In this document: piece by piece, positions 26,228 to 35,240 of the stretch | How positions within the stretch are numbered: the stretch's first letter is position 1 | Layout of the letters: the number at the start of each line of letters is the position of its first letter | Source: Piscinibacter lacus | Lineage (GTDB): Bacteria > Pseudomonadota > Gammaproteobacteria > Burkholderiales > Burkholderiaceae_C | Direction: 5' to 3' | Length of the DNA stretch: 64,000 bases | Assembly: GCF_016735685.1 (NCBI RefSeq) | Contig: NZ_JAERRA010000001.1 | Location: forward strand, 1,054,001 to 1,118,000 | Program-made: the position numbers and the translations under genes | Notes under the pieces: generated by a model | Database searches by the model: none | The model's input: only the letters and a program-made list of their open reading frames with translations | Told to the model about the DNA's origin: nothing

Positions 26228-27590
26228 TCTTCACCTCGCCGCTTTCCTGCACGAGCCAGGTCTGGATCGCGTTGTTGTGATAGATCGAGCGCGAACCGCG
26301 CACCGCGCGCAGCGCGGTGTAGGTCGGCTGCACATGGCCGGTTTCGTCGGTCGCGCGGCTCATCACCAGCGCGGGCTTGCCGTCCCAGGTCCAGTCGGCG
26401 TTGAAGCGCGTCAGGCACTTGGACATCACTGGGCCCTGTAGGCGCGCGGGCTTCCAGTTGCGGCCGCCGTCCATCGACACATCGACCTTGGTGACCTTGC
26501 CGCGGCCCGACCAGGCCAGGCCCGAGACGTTGTAGTAGCCCTTGTCCAGCAGGGTCTGGCCGCCCGAAGGCGTGGTGACCACGCTCTTGACCTCATGGAG
26601 CGAGGTGTACTGGCGGTGCAGGCCGCCCGGCATCAGGTCGACATAGTGCATGACCTCGTCCTTGGCGCCGTAGGGCTGGTCGCCCACCTCGATGCGGCGC
26701 AGGTACTTGACCCAGCTCACGCCCTGCACGCCCGGCACCACCAGGCGCAGCGGGTAACCGTTCTCGGGGCGCAGCATCTCGCCGTTCTGGCCGTAGGCCA
26801 GCAGCACCTCGCCGCTCTCGATCAGCGACATCGGGATGGTGCGGGTCATCGAGGAGCCGTCGGCGCCCTCGGCCAGCACGAAGCGGCCGCGCTTCAGGTC
26901 GGCGCCGCACATGTTCAGCACATGGATCAGCGGCACGCCGGTGAACTCGCTGCAACTGATCATGCCGTGGCTGTACTGGCAGGTCGGCACCGCGACATTG
27001 CCCCACTCCATGCCGGTGTTGGCACCGCACTCGATGAAGTGGAAGCGGCTCACGCTCGGCAGGCGCATCAGCTCGTCGAGCGTGAAGACCATCGGGCGCT
27101 TGAGCATCTTCTCGTCCGAGCCATTGACCATCAGGCGGTGTTTGGACGGATCGATGTCCCACCAGCCCTGGTGATGGCGCTCGAAGTGCAGGCCGCTGGG
27201 CGTGACGATGCCGAACAGGCTCTGCAGCGGCGCGAAGCTCACGCTGGCCTGGGTGGTCTGCGTCAGGCCCGGGCTGGTGCGACGCTGCACATTCGCCTCG
27301 AACTTGGACGGCTTGCCATAGCCGTCGGTGACCACCGGCTGGCCCAGGCCCGTGGTGTGGGCCGGCAGGGTCAGGATGTTGGGATCCCCCCCCTCCGTGG
27401 GCACCGGGTTGGCCGCGCCGAAGGCGCTGGGCGCGGCGGCGGCGGAACCGCCGGCCAGGGCGGCGGCAAAGGCGTTGCGGATGAAGTCGCGGCGGCCGTC
27501 GCGGGCCTCCGCCTTCACGCGTTCAATGCCCTGGGCATCCAGGAAGTTCTCGGGGGCCTTGATCAGCCGGCCCGAGGAGGCGTTGTCCAT
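26211..27590 (-). CDS. soxC: SoxC, molybdopterin subunit of sulfane dehydrogenase
   Basis: Molybdenum subunit of Sox(CD)2, which oxidises the SoxY-bound sulfane sulfur by six electrons. It belongs to the sulfite oxidase family; the molybdenum-ligating Cys is C188 (HFIECGANTG). A twin-arginine signal (DGRRDFIRNAFAAALAGG) lies at about residues 31-48, inside a longer N-terminal extension. The dimerisation domain follows at about 330-459. It is the first gene of the sox operon, with GAGGAG placed seven bases before ATG 27590. The presence of SoxCD predicts complete oxidation of thiosulfate to sulfate without stored sulfur globules. Confidence 0.97.
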   Translation of the reverse strand: MDNASSGRLIKAPENFLDAQGIERVKAEARDGRRDFIRNAFAAALAGGSAAAAPSAFGAANPVPTEGGDPNILTLPAHTTGLGQPVVTDGYGKPSKFEANVQRRTSPGLTQTTQASVSFAPLQSLFGIVTPSGLHFERHHQGWWDIDPSKHRLMVNGSDEKMLKRPMVFTLDELMRLPSVSRFHFIECGANTGMEWGNVAVPTCQYSHGMISCSEFTGVPLIHVLNMCGADLKRGRFVLAEGADGSSMTRTIPMSLIESGEVLLAYGQNGEMLRPENGYPLRLVVPGVQGVSWVKYLRRIEVGDQPYGAKDEVMHYVDLMPGGLHRQYTSLHEVKSVVTTPSGGQTLLDKGYYNVSGLAWSGRGKVTKVDVSMDGGRNWKPARLQGPVMSKCLTRFNADWTWDGKPALVMSRATDETGHVQPTYTALRAVRGSRSIYHNNAIQTWLVQESGEVKNVQLA

Positions 27591-27603
27591 ACCGATCTCC
27601 TCG

Positions 27604-27652
27604 TTGCTGCGTGGAGCAGCAAATCAACATATAAGCAAAGACAAATATAAAG
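27604..27652. promoter_or_regulatory. sox promoter/operator region: 19-bp dyad and AT-rich patch
   Basis: TTGCTGC (27604-27610) and GCAGCAA (27616-27622) form a perfect dyad just before the soxC ribosome site. Next to it lies the most AT-rich stretch in this part of the window (about 27621-27650), the natural place for a promoter. The divergent ArsR-type soxR starts at 27842. The dyad could be a SoxR operator or a 5'-leader hairpin. A second palindrome, CCATGCATGG, is at 27750-27759. I could not fix exact -35/-10 elements. Confidence 0.45.
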
Positions 27653-27841
27653 CCGATGCAAGCGTCCGGCACCCCCGGGTGTTCCCCAGCTTTTGTGGCT
27701 CGGGGGCGTCAGCCCGCGGTCAGCCCGGTCTGGCACCTGCGAGCTCGATCCATGCATGGTTATGATTCGATGAGCAGGGCATTCCGTCCTGTGTAGTACG
27801 CCCGGCCCCCTGAGAGCCTGGACCGAGCCGCGGAGCAAGCG

Positions 27842-28285
27842 ATGACCCCAGCCCTCGAAGCCGACCAAGTCTTTGAGTCCGCGGCCGAACTGTTCTCGCT
27901 GCTCGCCACGCCGATCCGCCTCAAGCTCATCAGCGCGCTGTGCCGGGAAGAGAAGAACGTCTCGCAGCTCCTCGCGGAGATCGAGACCACCCAGCCCAAC
28001 CTCTCGCAGCATCTCGCCACCCTCTACCGCACCGGCATCCTCGGCCGGCGCCGCGAGGGCACCCAGGTCTTCTACCGCCTGATCAACGAGCATGCGGCCA
28101 GCCTGTGCCGCGCCGTCTGCACCCAGATCGCCATGGAGCAGGCCGGGCCGGACGAGGCCCAGCCCGCCGCGGCAGCAAGCCATGCCGCGCCCGCGCCCGC
28201 GCTCGCCGAGGCCCCGGCCGACCTGGCGCTGGCCGAGGACGGCCCGGCCGCCCGCCCCGCCCGCCGCAGCCGCCGCCGGGCCTGA
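27842..28285 (+). CDS. soxR: SoxR-type ArsR-family transcriptional repressor
   Basis: 147-residue winged-helix repressor. The helix-turn-helix lies around residues 36-65 (NVSQLLAEIETTQPNLSQHLATL), followed by the wing GRRREGTQVFYRL. Three cysteines are present: C34, C89 and C93. SoxR/SqrR/BigR repressors sense persulfides through a cysteine pair, so C34 with C89 or C93 is the likely sensor. The last ~45 residues are Ala/Pro/Arg-rich and not part of the fold. Divergent placement upstream of soxC indicates that it represses the sox operon until reduced sulfur is present. Confidence 0.88.
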   Translation: MTPALEADQVFESAAELFSLLATPIRLKLISALCREEKNVSQLLAEIETTQPNLSQHLATLYRTGILGRRREGTQVFYRLINEHAASLCRAVCTQIAMEQAGPDEAQPAAAASHAAPAPALAEAPADLALAEDGPAARPARRSRRRA

Positions 28286-28522
28286 GGCCCCCGCAGCCCC
28301 CCGGCCCCCCGGCCCGGGTGGCCGGACGCCCGGCTGCTCTAGGCGTTTTCACCGGCGCCGGCCACCACCCTTCGGGTGAATTTCCCAGTGGGGGCTCCGC
28401 GATCATCGGGCCGCCCGCGCGGCGCCCTTGCGCACGCCGGGGGCGCCCGTGGCCGCATCGCGGGCGCCGTGCCCTTGAACGACGGGCCTGCCCCTGAAAC
28501 CGACCCGACTGCGCCCGCCCCG

Positions 28523-31500
28523 ATGAACGGCCCCGTTTCCCGCGTGCCTCCTGCCCGAGCCAGCCGCCTCGTCGCTGCCCTCGCCGGCCTGTTCCTCGGG
28601 GGCTTCGCGGCAGCCGCCCCGCCGGTGCTGGAGATCCAGCGCAGCCACTCCCGCCTGATCGAGCTGCCCTTCGACGTCGGCAGCATCGCCGTCGGCGCGC
28701 CCGGCATCCTCAACACCACCGCCATCAGCCCGCGCCGCTTCCTGGTCAGCGGCAGCCAGACTGGCGCCACCACCCTGATGTTCTTCGGCCGCAAGGGCGA
28801 GGTGGAAGAGCGCCGCGTCCAGGTCGTCTACGACGTGTCGGCCCTGCGCGAGCAGCTCGAACGCATCGACCCGCGCATCCGCATCGGCACCGATCCCAAC
28901 CGCAACGCCCTGGTCCTCAGCGGCACCGTCCGCACCGAGCTGCTGCGGCGTCGCGCGCTCGATGCCGCGCTCAGCTTCGTCGGCACCACCAACTACGCCG
29001 TCACCGAGAACGGCGCCCTCGTCCTGCCGCGCGGCGCCGCCGCCGCCCCGGCCGCCGCGCCCGCGCCGCAGCCCGCCGAGGGCGAGGTCGACCTGCCCCA
29101 GCTCGACGAAGCCCCCGGCGCCCCCGCCCCCGCCGCCGCCCGCCCGGCCGAGATCGGCGCCGGCGTGCAGATCATCGGCGCCGCCGGCCGCGACGACGGC
29201 AGCACCACCATCACCCGCACCCGGGTGCCCGCCGCCGGCGCGCCGCAGATCATCGACCTGCTGAATTCCGAAGAGGCCCTGGCCACCCGCGCCAGCCAGC
29301 TCGAAGGCCTGCTCGCCAGCCTCGACCCCAGCCTCAAGGTGCAGGAGATCAACACCGTCCTGCACATCAAGGGCAGCGTGCCCAACCCCACCCTGCTGAC
29401 CCGCGCGCTCACCCTGATCGAAAGCTTCGTCAGCAACGGCCAGCAGACCGGCGAAGGCCTGCGGCCCCTGTCCGACCGCGGCGGCATCCTGGTCACCGGC
29501 AACGACACCGTCGCCACCGGCCGCAACACCGGCCTGCCGGCCGGCGGCACCGGCAGGCAGGGCCAGGGCAGCACCGGCAACCTGGGCATCGGCGCCTCCA
29601 TCGGCCAGTCGCCGGCCAAGGGCAACATCCAGCAGAACCTCTCGCGCGCCGATGCCGTCGTCATCGCCGGCGGTCGCGCCCTGGCGCAGATCAAGGTGGC
29701 CGACCAGCCGCGCATCGAGGTGCAGATCCGCATCGTCGCCGTCGACCGCGACGCCACCGAAGCCCTGGGCATCAACTGGCGCATCGACGGCTCGCGCGTC
29801 TCCATCGGCAACCTCACCGGCAACGTCGTCGACCAGTTGCCCACGCCCAATGCCGGGGGCGTCTTCGACCAGCTTGACGTTGGCGCCGCCAACCTCGTCG
29901 GCGCCTTCCGCACCGGCAGCATGTCCATCCTCGCCTTCCTGCAGGCCGTGCAGCAGAACGGCGCGGGCACCTCGCTGTCCGAGCCCCTGCTCACGGCGGT
30001 CAGCGGCGAGCAGGTCAGCTTCCTCGTCGGCGGCGAGATCCCCATTCCCGTCTCCAACAGCTCCATCAGCACCAACTCGGCGGTGGGCGGCACCACCACC
30101 ACCAACAACACCCAGCTCTTCTTCCGGCAGTTCGGCATCCAGCTCTACTTGCGGCCCACCGTGCTGGAAGACGGCCGCATCAGCCTGGTGCTCGACCAGA
30201 GCATCTCCGCCCCCGACTTCAGCCGCACCCTCACCATCGGCGGCAACCTGGTGCCCAGCTTCACCCAGCGCCAGGTCCAGACCCTCACCGAGACCGGCGA
30301 CGGCGAAACCTGGGCCGTCGCCGGCCTGATCACCGCCGAAGACAGCGAGCGCCTCCAGAAGGTGCCCCTCATCGGCGACCTGCCCATCCTCGGCAAGCTC
30401 TTCCAGAACAAGAACGGCCGCAAGGCCCGCAACGAACTCATCATCACCGTCACCGCCCGGCGCGCCGTGCCGGCCACGCACGTCACCCCGCCGCGGGCGG
30501 CGGCGCCGGGGGGGACGCCTGTCGCTGCGCCTGCGGCAGCAACTGCGGCGGCAGCGACTGCGGCGACCGCGACTGCGACTGCGACCGTGCCTGCGGCTGC
30601 GGCTGCGGCGGCCGTGGCGGCTCCGCCGGCCTTGACCAGCCGGCCCGCCCCGGCGCTTGCCCCGGTCCAGGCCCCGGTGCCGGTTATCCCGCAGGCTGCC
30701 CCACAGACCGCCCCGCCGACCGCCCCGCCGGTCGCCCCGGCGCCGATCACGCAGCCCGCGCCGATCGTGCTCGCCGCACCGGCAGTCGCACCCGTGGCGC
30801 CGCCCCAGGCCCAGCCCCTCCCGGCAGCGCCCGCCGCGCCGGTGCTGCCCGCGCCGGCCGCCACCGCCCTTTCGCCCGCCCCGGTCCTGGTCCCGGTCCC
30901 GGTCCCGGTCCCGCAGGCTCTGGTGCGCAGCAACTCGCCCCGTGCCCCGCAGCCCATCGCAGCCCGGCCGATCGTCGCGCCGCGCGGCTTGCCACCTGCC
31001 GACGTCGCGCCCGCGGTGCCGACTGCCGATATCTCCGCCGCGCTGCCGCTCGCGCCCGCTGCAACCCTCGCCGTGCCCCAGCCGGCTGCTGCGCCGGACG
31101 CTGCGCCCATCCCGCCAAGCCCCGCCCTTGCACGGCCCGCCGCCGCGCCTGCGCCGCAAGCCCTCACGGCGCCCGCCGGCCCGCAGGCTACTGCGCCGCA
31201 AGCCGCCCCGCTGGCCGCCGCGCTGCAGGCCGCTTCGGCACAGGCCATCCCGCCCGCCGTCGCGGAGCCGCAGGGGGCCGTCCAAGCGCACGTCGAGCCG
31301 CAGGTCCCGCAGCCGCAAGCCGCCACCTTGCCGACCGCCGCGGCCTCGGCCCCCACGCTGCAAGCCGCCGTGCCCCCAGCCGCTGAGCCACTGACCGCTG
31401 TTGCTCCGGCTCCCGCGCCACAGGCTGCCGCTGCCCCGATCCCCGCGCTGCAAACCGCTGTGCCCCCGGCCGCTGCGCCGCTGGCTGCTGTTGCTCCGGT

Positions 31501-32083
31501 CCCTGCGCCGCAGACTGCCGCTGGGCCGCAAGCCGCCGTGGCTCCAGCCGCCGCCACGCCGCCCAAGGGGGTTCGCCAGCAGCCCGCGCCCGCGCTCAAG
31601 CCCCGCGATGCGGCGCTCGCCGCCCTGGCGCCTTCCGCCGCCGCGGCCGTGCGTGCCCGCGCCGAGGCCGCTGCGGCCCGCCGCCTGCAAGCTGCGCCGG
31701 TCGCGCCGGTCGCGCCGGCGGCCGACCCCGTGACGCCGCAAGCCACCGAAGCTGCCGCGCCGGTCGCCGTGGTCCCGGCCTCGCCCGAGGCATCCACCCC
31801 GTCTGCCGCGCCGGCTGCCGTCGCGCCGCTCGCACTCGCTGCCCCCGCCGCCCCCGCCCCCGCCGCCCCGGCGCCCGCCGCAGCGGTGGCCGAGTCCGCA
31901 GCCGAGCCCACCCCAGCCGCCGACCCCGCCGACGACCCAGCGACCCGCCTCGCGCCCCGCGCCGCCGACCTGGCCGCCCTGGCGCCCTCGGCCGCAGCCA
32001 TAGTCCGCGCCCGGGCCGATGCCGCCGCGGCGGCTGCGCTGGCGCGCTCGGCGGCTGCCCGCCAGAAGGGGGCGGGCCAGTGA
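28523..32083 (+). CDS. rcpA: RcpA/CpaC Tad-pilus secretin with a long Ala/Pro-rich C-terminal tail
   Basis: Outer-membrane secretin through which the Flp pilus passes. A signal peptide (about 11-33) is followed by the pilus-type N-domain (ELPFDVGSIAVGAPGILNTT), a BON-like segment and the secretin core ending with TWAVAGLITAEDSERLQKVPLIGDLPILGKLF, with breaks elsewhere. Normal members have about 450-650 residues; here the core ends near residue 653 and about 530 more residues of Ala/Pro-rich sequence follow. Near the end a motif LAALAPSAAA-x-VRARA-x-AAAA occurs twice (about 1031 and 1150). ATG 28523 is chosen over an in-frame GTG at 28376 because it puts the signal peptide at the N-terminus. 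Confidence 0.92.
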   Translation: MNGPVSRVPPARASRLVAALAGLFLGGFAAAAPPVLEIQRSHSRLIELPFDVGSIAVGAPGILNTTAISPRRFLVSGSQTGATTLMFFGRKGEVEERRVQVVYDVSALREQLERIDPRIRIGTDPNRNALVLSGTVRTELLRRRALDAALSFVGTTNYAVTENGALVLPRGAAAAPAAAPAPQPAEGEVDLPQLDEAPGAPAPAAARPAEIGAGVQIIGAAGRDDGSTTITRTRVPAAGAPQIIDLLNSEEALATRASQLEGLLASLDPSLKVQEINTVLHIKGSVPNPTLLTRALTLIESFVSNGQQTGEGLRPLSDRGGILVTGNDTVATGRNTGLPAGGTGRQGQGSTGNLGIGASIGQSPAKGNIQQNLSRADAVVIAGGRALAQIKVADQPRIEVQIRIVAVDRDATEALGINWRIDGSRVSIGNLTGNVVDQLPTPNAGGVFDQLDVGAANLVGAFRTGSMSILAFLQAVQQNGAGTSLSEPLLTAVSGEQVSFLVGGEIPIPVSNSSISTNSAVGGTTTTNNTQLFFRQFGIQLYLRPTVLEDGRISLVLDQSISAPDFSRTLTIGGNLVPSFTQRQVQTLTETGDGETWAVAGLITAEDSERLQKVPLIGDLPILGKLFQNKNGRKARNELIITVTARRAVPATHVTPPRAAAPGGTPVAAPAAATAAAATAATATATATVPAAAAAAAVAAPPALTSRPAPALAPVQAPVPVIPQAAPQTAPPTAPPVAPAPITQPAPIVLAAPAVAPVAPPQAQPLPAAPAAPVLPAPAATALSPAPVLVPVPVPVPQALVRSNSPRAPQPIAARPIVAPRGLPPADVAPAVPTADISAALPLAPAATLAVPQPAAAPDAAPIPPSPALARPAAAPAPQALTAPAGPQATAPQAAPLAAALQAASAQAIPPAVAEPQGAVQAHVEPQVPQPQAATLPTAAASAPTLQAAVPPAAEPLTAVAPAPAPQAAAAPIPALQTAVPPAAAPLAAVAPVPAPQTAAGPQAAVAPAAATPPKGVRQQPAPALKPRDAALAALAPSAAAAVRARAEAAAARRLQAAPVAPVAPAADPVTPQATEAAAPVAVVPASPEASTPSAAPAAVAPLALAAPAAPAPAAPAPAAAVAESAAEPTPAADPADDPATRLAPRAADLAALAPSAAAIVRARADAAAAAALARSAAARQKGAGQ

Positions 32084-32832
32084 AGCTGCCCGATCGTTTC
32101 CGCCGCTTGCAGGCCGGCGCGGCCCTGGGCGGCCTGCGGCTCAAGCTCATCGTGCTCGGCGGGCTCATCGTGGCCTTGCTCGGTGGCGCCGGCTTCCTCT
32201 GGTGGCAGGAGCAGCAGCGCATCGCCCGCCAGGCCGAGCTGCTGGCCGAGGCCGAGCGCGTCGGCGGCCTGGCCGAATCGCCCCAGGTCCTGGCCCGCTG
32301 CAAGAGCCTCGACCAGGAACTGCCGCCCGTCATCGCCAAGCTGGCCGAAGAGCCCAACCGCCAGGCCGACATCGGCCGCGCCCGCCGCGCCCTGGGCCAG
32401 TGCTACACCAAGCTGCGCCGCTACAACGATGCCGTGCGCGAGCTGCGCGCCGCTATCGAGCTGCGCCCCGAATTCGCCCCCCTGCACGGCGAAATGGCGC
32501 TGGCCCTGTCACGCAACGGCCAGCATGCCCAGGCCCGCCGCTGGGTGCGCCTGGCCGTGCAGCTCGATCCGCTGATCTGGCAGGCCCACCGCGCCGAGGC
32601 CCGCGTGCTCGACGCCGCCCGCCTGCCCGAAGAAGCCCGCGCCGCCTACGCCGAAGCCCTCAAGCTCGCCCCGCCGGATGTCAGCCGCGGGCTGGAGGAC
32701 GAGAAGCTGCGCATGCTGCGCCGGCATGGGCTGGCGCCGCCAGCGGTGCCGGCTTCGGCACCGCCCCAGGCCGCAGCAGCTCCCGCGGCGCGGGCGCTGT
32801 CCGCGCCGCCAGCCGCGGCGTCCGGCCCCTGA
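32080..32832 (+). CDS. Membrane-anchored TPR protein (TadD-like)
   Basis: 250-residue protein with an N-terminal membrane helix (about 21-43) and tetratricopeptide repeats between about 95 and 205 (ALGQCYTKLRRYNDAVRELRAAI; ALSRNGQHAQARRWVRLAV; EARVLDAARLPEEARAAYAEAL). TPR proteins such as TadD help secretin assembly in Tad systems. The GTG start overlaps the secretin stop by four bases, so it is co-translated with rcpA. It differs from canonical TadD, a lipoprotein, in having a membrane helix and an Ala/Pro-rich tail. Confidence 0.8.
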   Translation: MKLPDRFRRLQAGAALGGLRLKLIVLGGLIVALLGGAGFLWWQEQQRIARQAELLAEAERVGGLAESPQVLARCKSLDQELPPVIAKLAEEPNRQADIGRARRALGQCYTKLRRYNDAVRELRAAIELRPEFAPLHGEMALALSRNGQHAQARRWVRLAVQLDPLIWQAHRAEARVLDAARLPEEARAAYAEALKLAPPDVSRGLEDEKLRMLRRHGLAPPAVPASAPPQAAAAPAARALSAPPAAASGP

Positions 32833-32868
32833 TTGCCTGCTGTCCGAGCGTCATCAGTGGAGGAAAAC

Positions 32869-33618
32869 ATGAAGCCATCTCTCAGCCCCCGGCGCCCGGC
32901 GCCTGTCGTGCTCGCCTGCATCCTCGCCCTGGCCGGCGCCTTGGCCGGTTGCGCCACGCCCAGTTTCGAGGCGCCGGTGCCCGTCACTCCGGCGCGCGAG
33001 ACGCAGGCCCAGCTCAGCGCCGTGCGCCACTGGCAGGCCATCGCTGCCGACCATGCCGCCGTGATCGCTGCCGGGCTCAAGGCCTCGCCCTGGGCGGGCA
33101 CGCCGGTCCAGCTCAAGCTCGCGCCCGGTGCCTCTCCCTTCCTGCGCAACTACCGTGAGCTGCTCGCCAGCCAGCTTGTCGCCTCGGGCGTGAAGCTGCG
33201 CCTGGAGGGCAGTTCCGACTTGCAGCTTCTCGTCGGGGCCGAAGTCGTCGGATTCAGCCGCGAGCGCGAGAACCGCATCGACATCTACAACCCCTTGCTG
33301 TTCACCAGCTGCGGGGTCGCCGGCATGGTCGGCCGGGAAGCCCGCGACTGGTCCATCGGCCGGGGCCTGGCCGTGGGCACCGGCGCCCTGCTTGCCATCG
33401 ACGCATGGCGCTACTACCTCGGCCAGGCCAGCCAGGGTGCCGACCGGCCCGTGCCCTCGCACGAGCTGGTCGTCTCCACCACCGTCCACCATCAAGGCGT
33501 GGTCGCAGCCCGACGCAGCGACATCTATTACCTGCGCGATGGCGACACCGCCCTTTACGTCGAGCCGCGTCCGCCTGCGGGCACCCCCAGCCGGCAGATC
33601 GCCGTTCGTCCCCAATGA
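32869..33618 (+). CDS. Lipoprotein of unknown function in the Tad operon
   Basis: 249-residue lipoprotein: signal peptide with lipobox LAGC (about residues 22-25). I do not recognise the mature part. It includes a predicted hydrophobic segment near 165-180 (GRGLAVGTGALLAIDAWRYY) and beta-rich regions (LRLEGSSDLQLLVGAEVVGF). ATG 32869 is preceded by an AGGA, while the open frame upstream has no signal-like sequence. Its place between the TPR protein and the FlgO-like pair suggests a part in secretin assembly or outer-membrane placement, by inference only. Confidence 0.78.
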   Translation: MKPSLSPRRPAPVVLACILALAGALAGCATPSFEAPVPVTPARETQAQLSAVRHWQAIAADHAAVIAAGLKASPWAGTPVQLKLAPGASPFLRNYRELLASQLVASGVKLRLEGSSDLQLLVGAEVVGFSRERENRIDIYNPLLFTSCGVAGMVGREARDWSIGRGLAVGTGALLAIDAWRYYLGQASQGADRPVPSHELVVSTTVHHQGVVAARRSDIYYLRDGDTALYVEPRPPAGTPSRQIAVRPQ

Positions 33619-33642
33619 GCCCCTTGTCAGGAGTCCGAGCCC

Positions 33643-34503
33643 ATGTTCCTCGCTGACCCCACCCGCATGCGTCTCGCCGGTCTTGCCGCGGCCTGCCTGA
33701 TGCTTGGCGCCTGTGCTGCCCCGCCGCCGCCGGCAACCGAGGCGCGCTTGCCCGAGGCCGACCTGCTGCCCCGCAGCATCCAGCCCGGCGCCGACCCGCT
33801 CAAGCAGGCCAGTGAAGCCGCAGCCGACACCCTACACCGCCTGCTGCTCGCGCGCGGACTGGAGCCCAACCTCAGCCTCGTCGTGGCCCAGATCGCGCCG
33901 CTGGACGAGCTGCAGGGCAGCTCGCCCCTGGGCCGCGCCCTGGCCGAGCAGGTTGCCGGCCGCCTGACCCAGCTTGGCCTGCAAGTGCGGGAGGCCCGCC
34001 TGCGCGAGGCCATGTTGATCAGCCCGCGCGAGGGCGAGCAACTGCTCTCCCGCGACCTTGCCAAGCTCGCCACCCAGCAAGAGGCCCAGGCCGCGCTGGT
34101 CGGCACCTACCAGCGCTCCGCCGATCTCACCCGCGTCAGCCTGCGCATCGTGCGCCTGGCCGATGCCACCGCCCTGGCCGCGGTCAGCTTCGACCTCGGC
34201 CTCGATGAGCGCAACGAACTCATCCGCGGCGCTGCCGACGAGCGGCGCGCCCAGGCCCTGCGCCGCCACGATGAAGACCTGGCTGCCGAGCGCGCTCGCG
34301 CCGCCCGCGAGGGCGCGCGTGCCGAGCGAGGCCTCGACCGCGCCGAGCAGGGTGCCGTCCATGCCCAGCGCCATGGCGAGCGCCTGCTCGATGCCGAAGC
34401 CCGCGTGGTGGAGGGCCGTGCCCGACAGGCCGAGCGGCTGCTTGAAGCTCCGCCGCAACGCAGCGAGCAGCCCAGCAAGCTCGTGCCCGTGCTGAGCCGC
34501 TGA
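33643..34503 (+). CDS. FlgO-like lipoprotein 1
   Basis: 286-residue outer-membrane lipoprotein (lipobox LGAC, Cys near 24) with a FlgO domain over about 50-195: a helix, then SSPLGRALAEQVAGRLTQLGL, then VALxGTY-type strands. FlgO is otherwise known as a flagellar outer-membrane protein of vibrios. The domain is closely similar to the next gene, so the two are tandem paralogues. After the domain there is a charged, Arg/Glu/Ala-rich helical extension of about 80 residues, likely a coiled coil, that the neighbour lacks. Confidence 0.82.
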   Translation: MFLADPTRMRLAGLAAACLMLGACAAPPPPATEARLPEADLLPRSIQPGADPLKQASEAAADTLHRLLLARGLEPNLSLVVAQIAPLDELQGSSPLGRALAEQVAGRLTQLGLQVREARLREAMLISPREGEQLLSRDLAKLATQQEAQAALVGTYQRSADLTRVSLRIVRLADATALAAVSFDLGLDERNELIRGAADERRAQALRRHDEDLAAERARAAREGARAERGLDRAEQGAVHAQRHGERLLDAEARVVEGRARQAERLLEAPPQRSEQPSKLVPVLSR

Positions 34504-34517
34504 GCCGGAGTCCCACC

Positions 34518-35216
34518 ATGCCCGCCAACCCGCGCCCCCGCCGTCCCGGCTTGATGCCCTGTCTGCTCGCCCTCGGCCTGGGGGCCTGTGCCGCCCTGCC
34601 GCCCCCGGCGCCCCCGGCCACGGCCGCCCCTGCGAGCCTGTCGCTGCCCTCGGCTTCGCGCCATGCCGACGACCTGACCCGCAGCAACGAGCAGGCTGCC
34701 GACGAGCTCGCTACCGCCTGGCGCCAGTCGGGTTTCGGCTTCACCGAGACGGTGCTGATCAGCAGCCTGGTCGCCCTCGACGACCTCAAGAAGTCCTCGC
34801 CCCTGGGCCGCCTGGTGGCTGAGCAGGTTGCCGGCCGCCTGGCCCAGCATGGTCTGGGCGTCAAGGAAGTGCGCCTGCGCGAAGGGCTGGTGATCCGCGC
34901 CGACCAGGGCGAGCTCATGCTCTCCCGCGACGCCGCCGAGCTGGCGCGCCAGCACCAGGCGCATGTCGCCCTCATCGGCGCCTACACCCGCTCGCGCGAG
35001 GCCACCCGCATCACCCTGCGCCTCGTCCGGCTGGACGATGCCCGGGTCATTGCCGCGGCCAATTACGTCGTCAAGGTGGACGAGCGCACCGACGCCCTCT
35101 TGCCGCTCGGCCCGACCGAAGCCAGCGCATCCGAAGCCGCGACGACCCCGCCCCGCCGCACCCTCTACGACAGCATCCGCGACTACGACCGCGGTCAGCC
35201 CTCGCTGCATTACTGA
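34518..35216 (+). CDS. FlgO-like lipoprotein 2 (tandem paralogue)
   Basis: 232-residue lipoprotein (lipobox LGAC near residue 24) with the same FlgO-type domain as the gene before it: SSPLGRLVAEQVAGRLAQHGLGVKE, split normally, then LMLSRDAAELARQHQAHVALIGAY and TRITLRLVRLDDARVIAA. The two genes are 14 bp apart, so duplication in place is likely. No flagellar gene is nearby, which suggests that this domain was recruited to the Tad apparatus, perhaps as a collar or pilotin around the secretin. Confidence 0.82.
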   Translation: MPANPRPRRPGLMPCLLALGLGACAALPPPAPPATAAPASLSLPSASRHADDLTRSNEQAADELATAWRQSGFGFTETVLISSLVALDDLKKSSPLGRLVAEQVAGRLAQHGLGVKEVRLREGLVIRADQGELMLSRDAAELARQHQAHVALIGAYTRSREATRITLRLVRLDDARVIAAANYVVKVDERTDALLPLGPTEASASEAATTPPRRTLYDSIRDYDRGQPSLHY

Positions 35217-35240
35217 GCGCACGGCGCCGCTCGCCCCTTC

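Noticed and set aside
28403..31741. A minus-strand open frame of about 1110 codons opposite the secretin
   Set aside because: Translation is Arg/Gly-rich without domains and mirrors the Ala/Pro codons of the secretin tail; it is a shadow.
33643..35216. The FlgO-like genes as evidence for a flagellar locus
   Set aside because: No other flagellar gene is found, and both sit inside a continuous run of tad genes.
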